Part shown: positions 9,895 through 18,540 of the stretch, piece after piece
Numbering within the stretch: position 1 is the first letter of the stretch
How the letters are laid out: every line of letters begins with the position of its first letter
DNA from: Paracidovorax citrulli
GTDB lineage: Bacteria; Pseudomonadota; Gammaproteobacteria; Burkholderiales; Burkholderiaceae_C
Length of the DNA stretch: 64,000 nucleotides
Assembly (NCBI RefSeq): GCF_900100305.1
Contig: NZ_FNEY01000006.1
Location: 1 to 64,000, forward strand
Direction of reading: 5' to 3'
Notes under the pieces: generated by a model
Database searches by the model: none
What the model saw: the letters and a program-made list of their open reading frames with translations, nothing else
What the model was told of the DNA's origin: nothing
Translations under genes and position numbers: made by a program

Positions 9895-10738
9895 ATGCCC
9901 ATCCACAACCAGCTGCATCTCTGGGGTGATCGCTTCTTCTACATCACGGAAGCGATCCAGTCCGGCTTCACCGCCCGCGCGGCGGCCGCCCTGCTGGCGT
10001 CCGCCACCGGCCGCCCCTTCACGCTGGTCGCGCTCGACGGCTCGGTGCTGCGCTGCACCGCCGCCCTGGTGGCTCCGCAGATACCCCGCCGGCTCGACGC
10101 CGATGGCTGCGGGCTGCTGTCGCTGAATGTCGACCCCGCGTCCGATACGTTCCGCCGGCTGGCCGCGCGCCTGGGGGGGGCGGGGCATCCTGCCGCTGGA
10201 TGCGGCCGCTTTCGGAGCGCAGCGTGACGTGTTCGAGGGCGCGCTGCACGGCCAGTTGGACAGCGCCTCGCTGCGCCGCCTGAGCAGCGCGATGCTGGAG
10301 GCCGCCGGCGGCCGCGCTGCGCCGCGTCCGCGCAGCGACCCCCGCGTGGAGCTCGTGCTGCAGTGCGTGCGCGACGCCGGAATCCACGGAGAAAGCGTTG
10401 CGCTGGGCGAGCTGGCGGCCGTGGCGTGCCTGTCCCCCGGCCGGCTCACGCACCTCTTCCATGAGCAGACGGGCCTGTCGATCAGGCGCTACCTGCTGTG
10501 GACCAAGATCCGCCGCACCGTGCAGATGATGGCCTCGGACATGCCCCTCACCGATATCGCGCTCGCAGGCGGCTTCACCGACGGTGCGCACATGAGCCGC
10601 ACGTTCCAGCGGTGCTTCGGCCTGACACCCCCCTTCCTGGCGGACGCGAGCCGTGTGGACGTGTTCGTGGACGATGGCGCGCAGACGGCATGGCACCCGG
10701 CGCGGGCCCCGGCAAGCGCCGTCCGGCGCGGGACGTAG
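9895..10738 (+). pseudogene. AraC-family transcriptional regulator, split by a frameshift at a G8 tract
   Basis: The ATG at 9895 opens a frame encoding a sensor-like N-terminal domain (MPIHNQLHLWGDRFFYITEA). It runs to RRLAARLGG at about 10179, then enters nonsense and stops at 10227. The next frame carries the rest: GRGILPLDAAAFGAQRDVF and a C-terminal AraC domain with two helix-turn-helices (VALGELAAVACLSPGRLTHLF, LTDIALAGGFTDGAHMSRTF), ending at 10738. The frames meet exactly in a run of eight G (10173-10180); seven G would give one continuous protein of about 280 aa. This could be true inactivation, slipped-strand phase variation or a sequencing error. Neighbours are adenine deaminase upstream and the acylase downstream. 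Ligand and targets are unknown. Confidence 0.75.
10173..10180. repeat. Poly-G tract (G8) at the AraC frameshift
   Basis: Eight consecutive G residues followed by CGGGG. Loss of one G would join the N-terminal and DNA-binding halves of the regulator in one frame. Confidence 0.9.
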
Positions 10739-10834
10739 CCGCTGCGTACAAGCGTTCCCCGCAATTTGTCCCTATGCTCTGGCAGCCCCCGGCCATCCGT
10801 TGCCTGAAGGGCCCATCCCAGGAGACGAAAAACC

Positions 10835-13252
10835 ATGCGCATGACGATCCGTGGCGGCCTGCGGCCGCTTTCCCTGTGCGTCGTCGCAAGCCTGGCCGCC
10901 TGTGGCGGCGGTGGCGGCGGCGGCGGTGACCTTTCCCCCTACAGCGCGGAGATCCGCCGCACCGCCATGGGCGTGCCGCACATCAAGGCCTCCACCTGGG
11001 GCGGCGCCGGCTTCGGCTACGGCTACGCGCAGGCGCAGGACAACCTCTGCACCCTCGCCGACGCGTTCCTCACCTACCGCGGCGAGCGTTCCCGCTACCT
11101 GGGCGGGTCCGCGCAGGTCATCTACAACAGCACCCTGGGCAGGCCGCTCAACATCGATTCGGACTTCTTCCACCGCCACGTCATCTCTGCCGACGTGGTC
11201 GAGAAGATGACGGCGGCCCAGCCGGAGAAGCTGCGCCAGATGGTCGAGGGCTTCGCCGCCGGCTACAACCGCTACCTGGGCGACCTGAAGTCCGACGGCG
11301 GCGCCCACGCGGCCTGCCGCAACGAAGCCTGGGTGCAGCCCATCACCGCGCAGGACATCTGGCGGCGCATGTTCGCCGCCAACCTGGCGGGGGGCTACAG
11401 CAACTTCGCGGCGGCCATCGCCAACGCCACGGCGCCGGCCGCCACGCGGGCGGAGACCGCCGGGGTCGCGGCCATTGGCGCTTCCCGGTCCCGTGCCCCG
11501 GAACTGCAGGTCGGCGGCACGGCGGGCATCGGCAGCAACATGTACGGCTTCGGCACGGCAGGGACGGGCGACGCCAGCCCGCTGCTCTTCGGCAATCCGC
11601 ACTGGTACTGGAAGGGGCCCGACCGCTTCTACCAGGCGCAGCTCACCATCGGCAACGAACTGAACGTGAGCGGCGTGTCGTTCCTCGGTATCCCCGTGGT
11701 GCTGATCGGCTTCAACGACAACGTGGCATGGAGCCATACGGTCTCCACCGCGCGCCGCTTCGGCTTCTTCCAGCTCACGCTGGCCGCGGGCGATCCCACC
11801 AGCTACCTGCGCGACGGCGCCCCCGTGAAGATGGCGGCTTCCACCATCACGGTGCAGAACCGCACGGCCTCGGGCATGGTCGATGTGACCCGCACGCTCT
11901 ACAAGACGGACATGGGCCCGCTGGTGAACCTGGCAGGCCTCAACCCGGCCCTGGCCTGGAACCAGTCCACGGCTTTCGTGATCCGCGACATCAACGGCGA
12001 GAACTACCGCACGTTCCGCAACTGGATGCGCTGGAACCAGGCCCGCTCGCTCGACGAGTTCATCGCCATCCAGCGCGAGGAGGCCGCCATCCCCTGGGTG
12101 AACACCGTGGCCGTGGGCCGCGGCAGCGCCAGGGCCTGGTACGCCGACATGGGCGCGGTGCCCAACGTGTCCGCCGGCCAGTTGGTCTCCTGCACCACGG
12201 CCTACGGCAAGGCCGTCGCCGCGGCGCTGCCGGGCGTGCCGTTCTTCGACGGCTCGCGCAGCGCCTGCGACTGGCAGTCCGACCCGGACTCCGCGCAGAA
12301 GGGCGCCATCGGCCCGTCGCGCATGCCCAACCTGCAGCGCGACGACTACGTCGGCAACATGAACGACAGCTACTGGCTCGCCAATGCCAATGCGCCGCTC
12401 ACCGGCTACGCGCCCATCTTCGGCGCCACCGGCGCCCAGCAGAGCCTGCGCACGCGCCTGGGCCACACCATGGCGCTGCAGCGCCTGGCCGGCACCGACG
12501 GCTACGGCGGCCGCCAGGCCACCAGCGCCATCGTGCGCCAGATGGTCCTGAACAGCCGCGTCTTCAGCGCCGAGCGCTTCAAGGACCAGGCGCTCGCCCT
12601 GGTCTGCGCATCGCCGCAGGTCACGGTCGGCGGCTCCTCCGTGGACGTCGCCTCCGCCTGCGCCGCCCTGCGCGCCTGGGACAACACCGGCAACAGCGAT
12701 GCGCGCGGTTCGCACGTGTGGGATGAGTTCTGGAGCCGCGTGCAGGTGCCCGCCGCCCAGCTCTACACCACGCCGTTCGACCCGGCCGATCCGCTGAACA
12801 CGCCGCGCGACCTGAACCCCGCGGCAGCGGGCGCGCTGCGGCAGGCTTTCGGTGCCGCGGTGACCAAGGTGGCGCAGAGCGGTTTCGCGGTGGATGCACG
12901 GCGCGGCGACGTGCTCTTCGCCACCCGCGGCGGCAAGAAACTGCCCCTCTTCGGCGGCTGCGGCGGCATGGGCTACTTCACCATCACCTGCTCGGAGAAC
13001 CCCATCGACCAGGGGGGGTACGCCATGGACGGCCAGCCGCACGGCAACAGCTACCTGCAGGTGGTCACCTTCCCGTCGGGCGGGGTGCAGGCCCATACGC
13101 TGCTCACCCATTCGCTGTCCGACGACCCGGCCTCGCCGCACCAGGGCGACTACACCCAGGCCTATTCGGCGAAGCAATGGGTGCGCGTGCCATTCACGGA
13201 AGCCGAGATCGCCGCGGACGCGAATTTCCGCACCCAGACGGTGCGGCCATAG
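10835..13252 (+). CDS. Penicillin/aculeacin-type acylase (Ntn hydrolase), predicted lipoprotein
   Basis: This 805-aa protein starts with a lipoprotein signal (MRMTIRGGLRPLSL, lipobox LAAC) followed by a run of eight glycines. The rest matches the penicillin-amidase/PvdQ superfamily: an alpha-chain region (TAMGVPHIKASTWGGAGFGY, GYGYAQAQDN), then the expected autocleavage site GIGSNMYGFG, where the Ser after Gly would become the beta-chain nucleophile (about aa 232). Further family phrases are GNPHWYW, VIGFNDNVAWSHTVS and NYRTFRNWM. It probably cleaves amide-linked acyl groups outside the cytoplasm; N-acyl homoserine lactones, lipopeptides or beta-lactams are candidates. A ribosome site (AGGAGA) precedes the ATG. 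The frameshifted AraC gene upstream could be its regulator, by position only. Confidence 0.88.
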   Translation: MRMTIRGGLRPLSLCVVASLAACGGGGGGGGDLSPYSAEIRRTAMGVPHIKASTWGGAGFGYGYAQAQDNLCTLADAFLTYRGERSRYLGGSAQVIYNSTLGRPLNIDSDFFHRHVISADVVEKMTAAQPEKLRQMVEGFAAGYNRYLGDLKSDGGAHAACRNEAWVQPITAQDIWRRMFAANLAGGYSNFAAAIANATAPAATRAETAGVAAIGASRSRAPELQVGGTAGIGSNMYGFGTAGTGDASPLLFGNPHWYWKGPDRFYQAQLTIGNELNVSGVSFLGIPVVLIGFNDNVAWSHTVSTARRFGFFQLTLAAGDPTSYLRDGAPVKMAASTITVQNRTASGMVDVTRTLYKTDMGPLVNLAGLNPALAWNQSTAFVIRDINGENYRTFRNWMRWNQARSLDEFIAIQREEAAIPWVNTVAVGRGSARAWYADMGAVPNVSAGQLVSCTTAYGKAVAAALPGVPFFDGSRSACDWQSDPDSAQKGAIGPSRMPNLQRDDYVGNMNDSYWLANANAPLTGYAPIFGATGAQQSLRTRLGHTMALQRLAGTDGYGGRQATSAIVRQMVLNSRVFSAERFKDQALALVCASPQVTVGGSSVDVASACAALRAWDNTGNSDARGSHVWDEFWSRVQVPAAQLYTTPFDPADPLNTPRDLNPAAAGALRQAFGAAVTKVAQSGFAVDARRGDVLFATRGGKKLPLFGGCGGMGYFTITCSENPIDQGGYAMDGQPHGNSYLQVVTFPSGGVQAHTLLTHSLSDDPASPHQGDYTQAYSAKQWVRVPFTEAEIAADANFRTQTVRP

Positions 13253-13392
13253 TTCCCCGCGGCCGCGGGCTGGCGCACAATCGCACCATACCCGGCCGGC
13301 ATGCCGCCGCGGCCCCTGGCGCCGCCGCGGCATGCCCGCGCCCGATTCCCGGGCGCGCGCCGACCTTGATTGTTGGATTGGAAGCTTCCACC

Positions 13393-14334
13393 GTGTCCAC
13401 CCCGCGCATTCCCCTCCTGGCCCTGAACACCCTGTCGCCGCAGCACCAGGCCCAGATCGCCGCCGCCTACGACCTGCACTACGCGCCCACCCCCAACGAC
13501 CGCACCCAGGCGATCGCCACGCAGGGCGGCCGCTTCCGCGCGGTGCTCACCATCGGCTCCATCGGCCTCACGGCCCAGGAAATCGAGTCCATGCCCGGGC
13601 TCGAGCTCATCTGCGCCCTGGGGGCCGGCTACGAGAACATCGCGCTCGACGCGGCCCGGGCGCGGGGCATCTCCGTGGCGAACGGCGCCGGCACCAACGA
13701 CGATTGCGTGGCCGACCATGCCTTCGGCCTGCTCATCTCCATCGTGCGCGGCCTGCGCCCGCTGGACCGGCTCTGCCGCGAGGGCGTCTGGCGCGATGCC
13801 ATCGGCCTGCCGCCGAACGTGTCCGGCAAGCGGCTGGGCATCTTCGGGCTGGGCACCATCGGCCAGAAGATCGCGCGCCGCGCGTCCGGCTTCGACATGC
13901 AGATCGGCTACCACAACCGCAATCCGCGGGAAGGCGTGCCGCACCAGTACTTCTCCAGCCTGCGCGACCTCGCCGAATGGTGCGACGTGCTGGTGTGCGC
14001 CACGCCCGGCGGTCCGGCCACGCGGCATGCGGTGAACGCCGACATCCTCGACGCCATCGGCCCGCTGGGCTACCTCGTGAACATCGCGCGCGGCAGCGTG
14101 GTCGATACCGAGGCGCTGGCCGATGCGCTGCGCGGGCGCCGCATCGCCGGCGCGGGCCTGGACGTGTACGAGAGCGAGCCGCACCCGCCCGAGGCGCTCG
14201 TCGGGCTCGACAACATCGTGCTCACGCCCCACGTGGCCGGCTGGTCGCCCGAAGCCGTGCAGGCCAGCGTGGACCGGTTCCTGGCGAATGCGGAAGGGCA
14301 TTTCGCCGGGCGCGGCGTCGTGTCGCCGGTCTGA
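13393..14334 (+). CDS. D-2-hydroxyacid dehydrogenase (glyoxylate/hydroxypyruvate reductase-like)
   Basis: This 313-aa NAD(P)-dependent oxidoreductase shows LICALGAGYENIALDAA in the substrate domain and LGIFGLGTIGQKIARRA, the Rossmann GxGxxG. The catalytic set is visible: Arg in NIARGSVVD, Glu in YESEPHPPEAL and His in LTPHVAGWSPEA. The length is normal for GhrB/2-ketogluconate-reductase types. The start is taken as the GTG at 13393, just before STPRIPLLALN; no ATG is better placed, although the frame stays open upstream. It would reduce a 2-keto acid to the D-hydroxy acid in the cytosol. A terminator follows. Link to the neighbouring purine genes is not obvious. Confidence 0.88.
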   Translation: MSTPRIPLLALNTLSPQHQAQIAAAYDLHYAPTPNDRTQAIATQGGRFRAVLTIGSIGLTAQEIESMPGLELICALGAGYENIALDAARARGISVANGAGTNDDCVADHAFGLLISIVRGLRPLDRLCREGVWRDAIGLPPNVSGKRLGIFGLGTIGQKIARRASGFDMQIGYHNRNPREGVPHQYFSSLRDLAEWCDVLVCATPGGPATRHAVNADILDAIGPLGYLVNIARGSVVDTEALADALRGRRIAGAGLDVYESEPHPPEALVGLDNIVLTPHVAGWSPEAVQASVDRFLANAEGHFAGRGVVSPV

Positions 14335-14410
14335 TCCGAAAGGCCCCTCCGGGCCCGCGGAAGGCGGGCCGCGGATAAAATCCCGCCCCTGTCTTCCGCA
14401 GAGGCGGACA

Positions 14411-14441
14411 AAAGGCTGCTGTCCCGGCAGCCTTTTTCTTT
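14411..14441 (+). terminator. Rho-independent terminator between dehydrogenase and BMP receptor genes
   Basis: AAAGGCTGC (14411-14419) pairs with GCAGCCTTT (14427-14435) around TGTCCCG and runs into TTTTTCTTTTTC. It ends only about 30 bases before the next start codon, so it may end the dehydrogenase transcript or act as an attenuator for the receptor gene. Confidence 0.8.
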
Positions 14442-14472
14442 TTCCAGTTCCGGGACCATGTAGAGGACCACC

Positions 14473-15573
14473 ATGTACAAAAACCTCGCTGCCGCGCTCG
14501 CGGCCGCCTGTCTTTTCCTGTCGCCCGCTGCCTTCGCGCAGCGGCCCGCCGCACCGGCCAATGCCGCGCCGGTCAAGGCCGGCTTCGTCTATGTGTCGCC
14601 GATCACCGAGGCCGGCTGGACCCGCCAGCACGAGGAAGGCCGCCGCGCCGTCGAAAAGGCCCTGGGGCCGCAGGTGCGCACCACCTACGTCGAGAACGTG
14701 GCCGAGGGCGCGGACGCCGAGCGGGTGATCCGCGACCTCGCCGCCACGGGCCACCAGATCATCTTCACGCCCAGCTTCGGCTATATGGAGCCCACGCTGC
14801 GCGTGGCGCGCGACTTCCCGGAGGTGAAGTTCGAATCCATCACCGGCTACAAGACCGCGTCCAACGTGGCCACCGCCAACGCACGCTACTACGAGGGCCG
14901 GTACCTCGCGGGCGTGGCGGCGGGCCGCATGACGCGCTCGCGCGTCGCGGGTTTCGTGGCGGGTTTTCCCATTCCCGAAGTGCTGCAGGGCATCAACGCC
15001 TTCACGCTCGGCATGCGCTCCGTCGATCCGCAGGCCACCGTGAAGGTGGTCTGGCTCGACGTCTGGTTCGATCCGCCCAGGGAGCGCGACGCGGCGATGG
15101 CCCTGTTCAACGAGGGCGTGGACGTGGTGGCCTTCCATACCGGCTCCACCGCGGTGATGGCCGCCGCCCAGGAGCGCGGGCGCCTGGCCATCGGCTACCA
15201 CTCGGACATGCGCGGCGTGGGACCGGATGCGCAGGTCCTCGCCGTCACGCACCAGTGGGGCGCCTATTACACCGAACGCGTGCGCGCCGTGCGCGAAGGC
15301 CGCTGGACGAGCGGCAACCTCTGGGGCGGCGTGCGCGAGGGCATGGTGCGCGTGGAAGGCTTCGGCAGCCGCGTGCCGCCCGCCGTGCGCAAGGAAGTGC
15401 TCGCGCGCCAGGACGACATCGCCCGCGGGCGCCTGCACCCGTTCGCGGCCGGCGCCGCTCCCGTGCGGGACAACACCGGCCGCGAGGTGATCGCCGCCGG
15501 CCGCACGCTGGACGACGGGCAGATCCTGCGCATGGACTGGCTCGTGGAAGGCGTGCAGCGCCAGGCGCGTTAG
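14473..15573 (+). CDS. Second BMP-family substrate-binding protein (orphan)
   Basis: This 366-aa periplasmic receptor has a classical signal peptide (MYKNLAAALAAACLFL, cleavage after AFA) and not a lipobox, unlike the first BMP protein. The mature domain has the family blocks VKAGFVYVSPITEAGWTRQH, FTPSFGYMEPTLRVARDFP, YYEGRYLAGVAAGRMTRS and IGYHSDMRGVGPDAQV. It resembles the lipoprotein receptor upstream, so the two are paralogues. No ATPase or permease is encoded beside it; it may feed the nup-type importer at 0.9-4.5 kb. It lies directly before guanine deaminase on the same strand, which suggests a guanine-type ligand, as an inference. Confidence 0.9.
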   Translation: MYKNLAAALAAACLFLSPAAFAQRPAAPANAAPVKAGFVYVSPITEAGWTRQHEEGRRAVEKALGPQVRTTYVENVAEGADAERVIRDLAATGHQIIFTPSFGYMEPTLRVARDFPEVKFESITGYKTASNVATANARYYEGRYLAGVAAGRMTRSRVAGFVAGFPIPEVLQGINAFTLGMRSVDPQATVKVVWLDVWFDPPRERDAAMALFNEGVDVVAFHTGSTAVMAAAQERGRLAIGYHSDMRGVGPDAQVLAVTHQWGAYYTERVRAVREGRWTSGNLWGGVREGMVRVEGFGSRVPPAVRKEVLARQDDIARGRLHPFAAGAAPVRDNTGREVIAAGRTLDDGQILRMDWLVEGVQRQAR

Positions 15574-15682
15574 AGCGGCCCGCAGCACCCTTAGGGCGCC
15601 GTTCCCGCGCACCCACTCACCCACCCATCCATTCATCTGCCTCACGTGCGCCCGCGAAGGGCCGCCATGTCATCATTCCCGC

Positions 15683-17014
15683 ATGCCCACGCCGACCCCG
15701 CCCCCGACCCCTGACGCTGCCACCCACGGCTTGCGTGCCGCACTGCTGCGCTTCGACGCCGACGGCCGCCCGCTCTACGACGAAGACGGCCTGCTCGCCA
15801 TCGGCCCCGGCCCGGACGGCGTGCAGCGCGTGGTCGCCGCGGGCGACTGGCGCGCACTCTCGCCGCGCTTTCCCGGCCTGCCGGTCACGCACCGGCCCGG
15901 CCGCATCATCGCGCCCGGCTTCGTGGACATGCACGTGCATTTCCCGCAGACCGACGTCATCGGCTCGCCCGCGGAAGGGCTGCTCCCCTGGCTGGAGAAC
16001 TACACCTTCCCGCACGAGTCGCGCTTCTGCGATCCGGATTACGCACGCGGCGTGGCCACCGTCTTCATCGACGAGCTGCTGCGCAACGGCGTCACCACGG
16101 CGCTCACCTTCGCCACCTCGCATCCGGCCTCGGTGGACGCGCTGATGGAAGAGGCCGCGGCGCGCGGCCTGCGCCTCATCGCCGGCAAGGTGCTGCAGGA
16201 TCGCAACTCCCCCGACGGCGTGCGCGACGAGACCACCCGGTCGCTCGCCGACACCGAAGACCTCATCCGCCGCTGGCACGGCCGGGGCCGCCTGGGCTAC
16301 GCGATCACCCCGCGTTTCGCTCCCAGCTGCAGCGAGGCGCAGCTGCGCGGGGCGGGCGAACTGGCGGCCCGATACCCCGACGTGTGGATCCAGTCGCACG
16401 TGGCCGAGAACCGCGACGAGATCCGCTGGGCGCTCGAGCTCTTTCCCCAGGCGCGCAGCTACCTTGCGGTGTACGACGGCTTCGGCCTGATGCGCGAGCG
16501 CGCCGTGTATGCCCACTGCATCCACTTCGACGACGAAGACCGCGCCCTGATGCGTGACACCCGCACCGTCGCGGCCGTGAGCCCGACCAGCAACCTGTTC
16601 CTCGGCAGCGGCTTCTTCGACTATGCGGGCGCCGACCGCGTGAGCTTCCGCTACGGCCTCGCGAGCGACGTGGGCGGGGGCACCAGCTTCAGCCCCTTCC
16701 ACACCATGCTCGCCGCCTACTACGTGGGGCGCGAAGGGCAGACCAAGCCGGGCCTCTCGCTGCCACCCGGCCATCTCTGGTGGCAGCACACGGCCGGCGC
16801 GGCGCGCGCGCTGGGGCTGGAGGGCGTGATCGGCAACCTGCAGCCGGGCTGCGAGGCGGACTTCGTCATGCTGGACCCCGCAGCCACCCCGATGCTCGCG
16901 CGCAAGACGGCGCAGGCCGCCAGCCTGGACGAGCTGCTGTTCGCGATGATCGTGCTGGGCGATGACCGGCTCGTCGAGCGCGCGGTGATTGCCGCGGAGG
17001 GAGTTCACCCCTGA
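15683..17014 (+). CDS. guaD: Guanine deaminase
   Basis: This 443-aa cytosolic zinc amidohydrolase converts guanine to xanthine and ammonia. The motif GFVDMHVHFPQTDVIGSPA carries the zinc-binding His-x-His and the PQTD sequence characteristic of guanine deaminases. Other matches are LPWLENYTFPHE, IQSHVAENRDEI (His and Glu), YAHCIHFDD (His) and LASDVGGGTSFSPF (zinc Asp). The C-terminus LQPGCEADFVMLDP is usual for the superfamily. The ATG at 15683 gives the usual length. It follows the orphan BMP receptor, and with adenine deaminase it forms the purine-base deamination pair of this region. Xanthine dehydrogenase, the next step, is not in the window. Confidence 0.95.
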   Translation: MPTPTPPPTPDAATHGLRAALLRFDADGRPLYDEDGLLAIGPGPDGVQRVVAAGDWRALSPRFPGLPVTHRPGRIIAPGFVDMHVHFPQTDVIGSPAEGLLPWLENYTFPHESRFCDPDYARGVATVFIDELLRNGVTTALTFATSHPASVDALMEEAAARGLRLIAGKVLQDRNSPDGVRDETTRSLADTEDLIRRWHGRGRLGYAITPRFAPSCSEAQLRGAGELAARYPDVWIQSHVAENRDEIRWALELFPQARSYLAVYDGFGLMRERAVYAHCIHFDDEDRALMRDTRTVAAVSPTSNLFLGSGFFDYAGADRVSFRYGLASDVGGGTSFSPFHTMLAAYYVGREGQTKPGLSLPPGHLWWQHTAGAARALGLEGVIGNLQPGCEADFVMLDPAATPMLARKTAQAASLDELLFAMIVLGDDRLVERAVIAAEGVHP

Positions 17015-17106
17015 AGTACCCTGCGGGCCGTCCGGGCCTGCTATGAAAAGAGTAGTATCGCGTCCGCGTGCCGTCGTCCGCATGGCACGCCGAGGAGAAA
17101 GAGCAC

Positions 17107-17673
17107 ATGAGCATCAAGAGCGACAAATGGATCCGCCGCATGGCCGAACAGCACGGCATGATCGAGCCGTTCGAGCCCGGCCAGATCCGCGAAAACGACG
17201 GCCGCAAGATCATCAGCTACGGCACCAGCAGCTACGGCTACGACATCCGCTGCGCGCCCGAATTCAAGGTGTTCACCAATATCCACAGCACCGTGGTGGA
17301 CCCCAAGCATTTCGACGAGAAAAGCTTCGTCGATTTCCATGGCGACAGCTGCATCATCCCCCCCAACAGCTTCGCGCTGGCGCGCACCGTGGAGTACTTC
17401 CGCATCCCGCGCAACGTGCTCACCATCTGCCTGGGCAAGAGCACCTATGCCCGCTGCGGCATCATCGTGAACGTCACGCCCTTCGAGCCCGAATGGGAGG
17501 GCTACGTGACGCTCGAGTTCAGCAACACCACGCCGCTGCCGGCGCGCATCTATGCCGGCGAGGGCTGCGCCCAGGTGCTGTTCTTCGAAAGCGACGAGGT
17601 CTGCGAGGTGAGCTACCGCGACCGCGGCGGCAAATACCAGGGACAGGTCGGCGTCACGCTGCCCAAGGCCTGA
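17107..17673 (+). CDS. dcd: dCTP deaminase
   Basis: This 188-aa enzyme deaminates dCTP to dUTP, the main source of dUMP for thymidylate in many proteobacteria. It is a homotrimer of the dUTPase superfamily. Visible family blocks are [60 protein letters not shown] and [20 protein letters not shown], which includes the catalytic Glu. The ATG at 17107 follows a strong ribosome site (GAGGAGAAAG). It sits 92 bases after guanine deaminase and may be co-transcribed. Nucleotide chemistry fits the neighbourhood, but dcd is a housekeeping gene. Confidence 0.96.
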   Translation: MSIKSDKWIRRMAEQHGMIEPFEPGQIRENDGRKIISYGTSSYGYDIRCAPEFKVFTNIHSTVVDPKHFDEKSFVDFHGDSCIIPPNSFALARTVEYFRIPRNVLTICLGKSTYARCGIIVNVTPFEPEWEGYVTLEFSNTTPLPARIYAGEGCAQVLFFESDEVCEVSYRDRGGKYQGQVGVTLPKA

Positions 17674-17709
17674 ACAGCGCGCGGCGGGTGCGCGACTGGC
17701 GCGTGTCCT

Positions 17710-17730
17710 ACAGGCGGGCGGCCTGTTTCT
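17710..17730 (+). terminator. Weak terminator-like hairpin after dcd
   Basis: ACAGGC (17710-17715) pairs with GCCTGT (17721-17726) and is followed by TTCTCC. The stem is short and the T tract poor. Confidence 0.3.
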
Positions 17731-17851
17731 CCGGTGCGAAGGCCGGGTCGGATCTCTAGCATGTGCATCAAGGTATGCCGTTGCATGTCGTGATGGTTGT
17801 CACAAAAAGCCGGCAGACTGACACATACGTTCTTTTGCCGAGGACTTCGCC

Positions 17852-18163
17852 ATGCTTGCCTCCTTCCCGCTTCCTTCCGCCCGGGCAGGCGCGCCCGCCG
17901 ACCACCGCGCCGAGGGCCCCCACCCCTGCGGCCCGCGCTACTGGCCGGCGCAGACGCTCGACGCGTTCCTGCTGCAGATGGCGGCCCGGGGCCACTGCAT
18001 CAGCGCCGCGATGATGCTCGGAGACCGCGCCTATGCGCTGGAGCAGATCGCGCTCGCGCGCCGGCTGCCCGGGGAGACCCTGCAGGGGCTGGTGAAGGAA
18101 CTCGCTGCCTACTTCGAGGATGCGGAGCCTGCGGTGGCCGGCCTGCACTGGTCCCACCGCTGA
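17852..18163 (+). CDS. Small hypothetical protein, 103 aa
   Basis: I do not recognise the family. The protein has a short variable N-terminus, then a helical, coding-like body (YWPAQTLDAFLLQMAARGHC, ALEQIALARRLPGETLQGL, LVKELAAYFEDAEPAVAG) that reads like a small all-alpha domain. No signal peptide, membrane helix or metal motif is clear. The ATG follows GAGGACTTCGCC, which contains a weak ribosome site. It starts about 180 bases after dcd, with what looks like an independent leader, and ends 32 bases before another small gene on the same strand. Coding status rests on codon bias and lack of a better frame. Confidence 0.5.
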   Translation: MLASFPLPSARAGAPADHRAEGPHPCGPRYWPAQTLDAFLLQMAARGHCISAAMMLGDRAYALEQIALARRLPGETLQGLVKELAAYFEDAEPAVAGLHWSHR

Positions 18164-18195
18164 CGCGCCAGACCGTCTCCCGAGAAAGCCTTCCC

Positions 18196-18483
18196 ATGGA
18201 CCACTTTCACGCAGAGCCGTCATCCGCGGCATCCCGGATGGAAGCTCCCTCCCGTCCCGGCATCCGGCCGGGCGTCCTGGCCGCAGGCGCCACCGTCATC
18301 GTGCTGCAGATCGCCGCCATGGCCTGGGTGCTGGAAGACCATGTCCGCCATGCCGAACAGCAACAGCACGCCTGGGTGGCGCGGGGCCTGCAATCCACGG
18401 CGGGCGGCCCTCTGGCCGTGGCAGGCAAGACAGCGCAGGCCGACGCCGGATGGGCGCCGTCCGCCGGCCTCGAGGCCCGCTGA
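18196..18483 (+). CDS. Small hypothetical membrane protein, 95 aa
   Basis: Not recognised. One clear transmembrane helix is present near residues 27-47 (GVLAAGATVIVLQIAAMAWV), with a short N-terminal tail rich in Ser, Ala and Pro, and a C-terminal tail with EQQQHAWVARGLQSTAGG. The ATG at 18196 follows GAGAAAGCCTTCCC, a plausible ribosome site. It lies between the 103-aa gene and a zinc metallopeptidase gene on the same strand. It may be a small inner-membrane accessory protein; nothing more can be said from sequence. Confidence 0.45.
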   Translation: MDHFHAEPSSAASRMEAPSRPGIRPGVLAAGATVIVLQIAAMAWVLEDHVRHAEQQQHAWVARGLQSTAGGPLAVAGKTAQADAGWAPSAGLEAR

Positions 18484-18540
18484 GACCACCCCGGCCGGCG
18501 TACCATCACGCACTGGCATGGATTTTTCAGGGTGCGCACG

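Noticed and set aside
13012-13018. G7 run inside the acylase gene
   Set aside because: The frame is intact across it and downstream sequence keeps the family features, so there is no sign of a shift here.
13256-13269. Perfect palindrome CCCGCGGCCGCGGG after the acylase gene
   Set aside because: Pure G/C palindromes are expected by chance at this base composition, and there is no T tract; not enough to call a terminator or operator.
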